Positions 63,379-64,000 of a stretch of DNA of 64,000 bases are shown piece by piece. A program made the position numbers and the translations under genes. The notes beneath the pieces are model-generated. The model saw only the letters and a program-made list of their open reading frames with translations, did not search any database and was not told where the DNA came from. Origin of the DNA: Deltaproteobacteria bacterium (lineage in GTDB: Bacteria > Myxococcota_A > Polyangia > Polyangiales > Ga0077539); the NCBI GenBank assembly GCA_016704445.1, contig JADJAE010000039.1:54146-118145 (forward strand), written 5' to 3'. The number at the start of each line of letters is the position of its first letter. Positions within the stretch are counted from its first letter, which is position 1.

Positions 63379-64000
63379 ATGAACCTTCGATGGACCCGTC
63401 CGCTCACCGGGCTCGCGCTCGTCGGCGCCCTCACCACCGGCTGTCCCTCGCCGAGCATCTACGGCACGGCCCGCACGATTCCGCGCGGCACGATCCAGCA
63501 CACGCTGGCCGCCGAGGTCATCGGCGCTGGCGTCAGCGGCAACACCCTGGTGTTTCCCACCGCGCCCACCTACCAGCTCCGCGTCGGCGTGGCCGACAAC
63601 GTCGACCTGGGCCTGCGCCTGGGCAACCTCACGATGCCGGGCGCGGACGTGAAGATCAACCTCCTCCGCGGGGCCTTCGACCTCGCGATCGACCCCGGCA
63701 TCCAGGGCATGTTCATCGCGACCTCCGACGAGGGCGTCGGGTTCATGTACATCAACCTCCCGATCGTCCTCGGCTTCAACCTGTCGCGCAGCTTCAGCCT
63801 CATCGCGACCCCCGGCGCCGCGTACGCCGTCGCGTTCGGCAGCACCAGCAGCTCCTCGGGCTCGGCCACCTCCGCCACCAGCTACAACGGCAGCGGCTTC
63901 ATCCCCCGCCTCGGGGTCGGCGCCAACATCCGCGTGAGCAACGCGTTCTCCATCCAGCCGGAGTTCACGGGCTACTACAACATCGACAACTCGGCGGTGA
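63379..64000 (+). CDS. Lipoprotein / outer-membrane beta-rich protein, partial
   Basis: ATG 63379, running off the right edge (207 residues seen). Signal with lipobox (TGLALVGALTTGC). The mature part shows alternating strands: YQLRVGVADNVDLGLRLGNL, VKINLLRGAFDLAIDPGIQG, FMYINLPIVLGFNLSRSFSL, FIPRLGVGANIRVSNAFSIQ, PEFTGYY. The pattern fits an outer-membrane barrel-like protein carrying a lipid anchor. A Ser/Gly-rich loop (GSTSSSSGSATSATS) lies near 155-170. No family name assigned. Confidence 0.7.
   Translation, partial: MNLRWTRPLTGLALVGALTTGCPSPSIYGTARTIPRGTIQHTLAAEVIGAGVSGNTLVFPTAPTYQLRVGVADNVDLGLRLGNLTMPGADVKINLLRGAFDLAIDPGIQGMFIATSDEGVGFMYINLPIVLGFNLSRSFSLIATPGAAYAVAFGSTSSSSGSATSATSYNGSGFIPRLGVGANIRVSNAFSIQPEFTGYYNIDNSAV

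Overview
The window is GC-rich and densely coded, and it looks like the chromosome of a Myxococcota bacterium (Polyangiales-like; inferred from gene content, not proven). Supporting signs are an AgmX/PglI-type lipoprotein, Cys-rich lipoproteins with Val-Asp-Ala-Gly linkers, a Ser/Thr kinase with a C-terminal membrane anchor, a hybrid sensor kinase, and a tetratricopeptide (TPR) protein of about 3,830 residues.

Left part (1-17 kb), accessory: a decayed IS91-type transposase, two inverted repeats, glyoxalase I, a methyltransferase, two lipoproteins, then a rearranged locus. An MBL-hydrolase/dnaE2 pair is partly duplicated: an ~828-bp segment occurs at 5991-6819 and again at 13345-14171. Between the copies lie two truncated IS110 elements in the same orientation, a comM remnant, and a compositionally distinct cargo coding a secreted zinc-metalloprotease-like protein and a lipoprotein. 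The layout is what a single-crossover (Campbell-type) integration of a circle would leave. Neither dnaE2 copy is intact.

Middle (17-39 kb): an overlapping operon (lipoprotein, acyl-CoA dehydrogenase, pdxJ, acpS, nnr), an ECF sigma factor, ddl, the giant TPR gene, a class IV aminotransferase, an M15-like peptidase, larE and rlmN. At 39.0-39.9 kb is a gene-free stretch with a very good match to a XerC/XerD dif site (39582-39609), so the window probably spans the replication terminus. A second site sharing the XerD arm lies 568 bp away, and a cluster of GCATATGC-type palindromes lies between them.

Right part (40-64 kb), mostly core: a yfgM/bamB-like pair, a comEA-like/cyclophilin/DUF192 operon, a tetrapyrrole operon (cobA-hemD fusion, hemB), a cysteine desulfurase, a histidine kinase, a mutase large subunit, a Ser/Thr kinase facing a response regulator, valS, a HARE-HTH/Mrr-like protein, tRNA-Asp, and a crotonase/3-hydroxyacyl-CoA dehydrogenase pair.

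Many genes carry single-base indels, including the essential valS at a G-run. Much of the apparent gene breakage is therefore probably sequence error, and in-frame TGA codons and frameshifts should be confirmed before being treated as biology.
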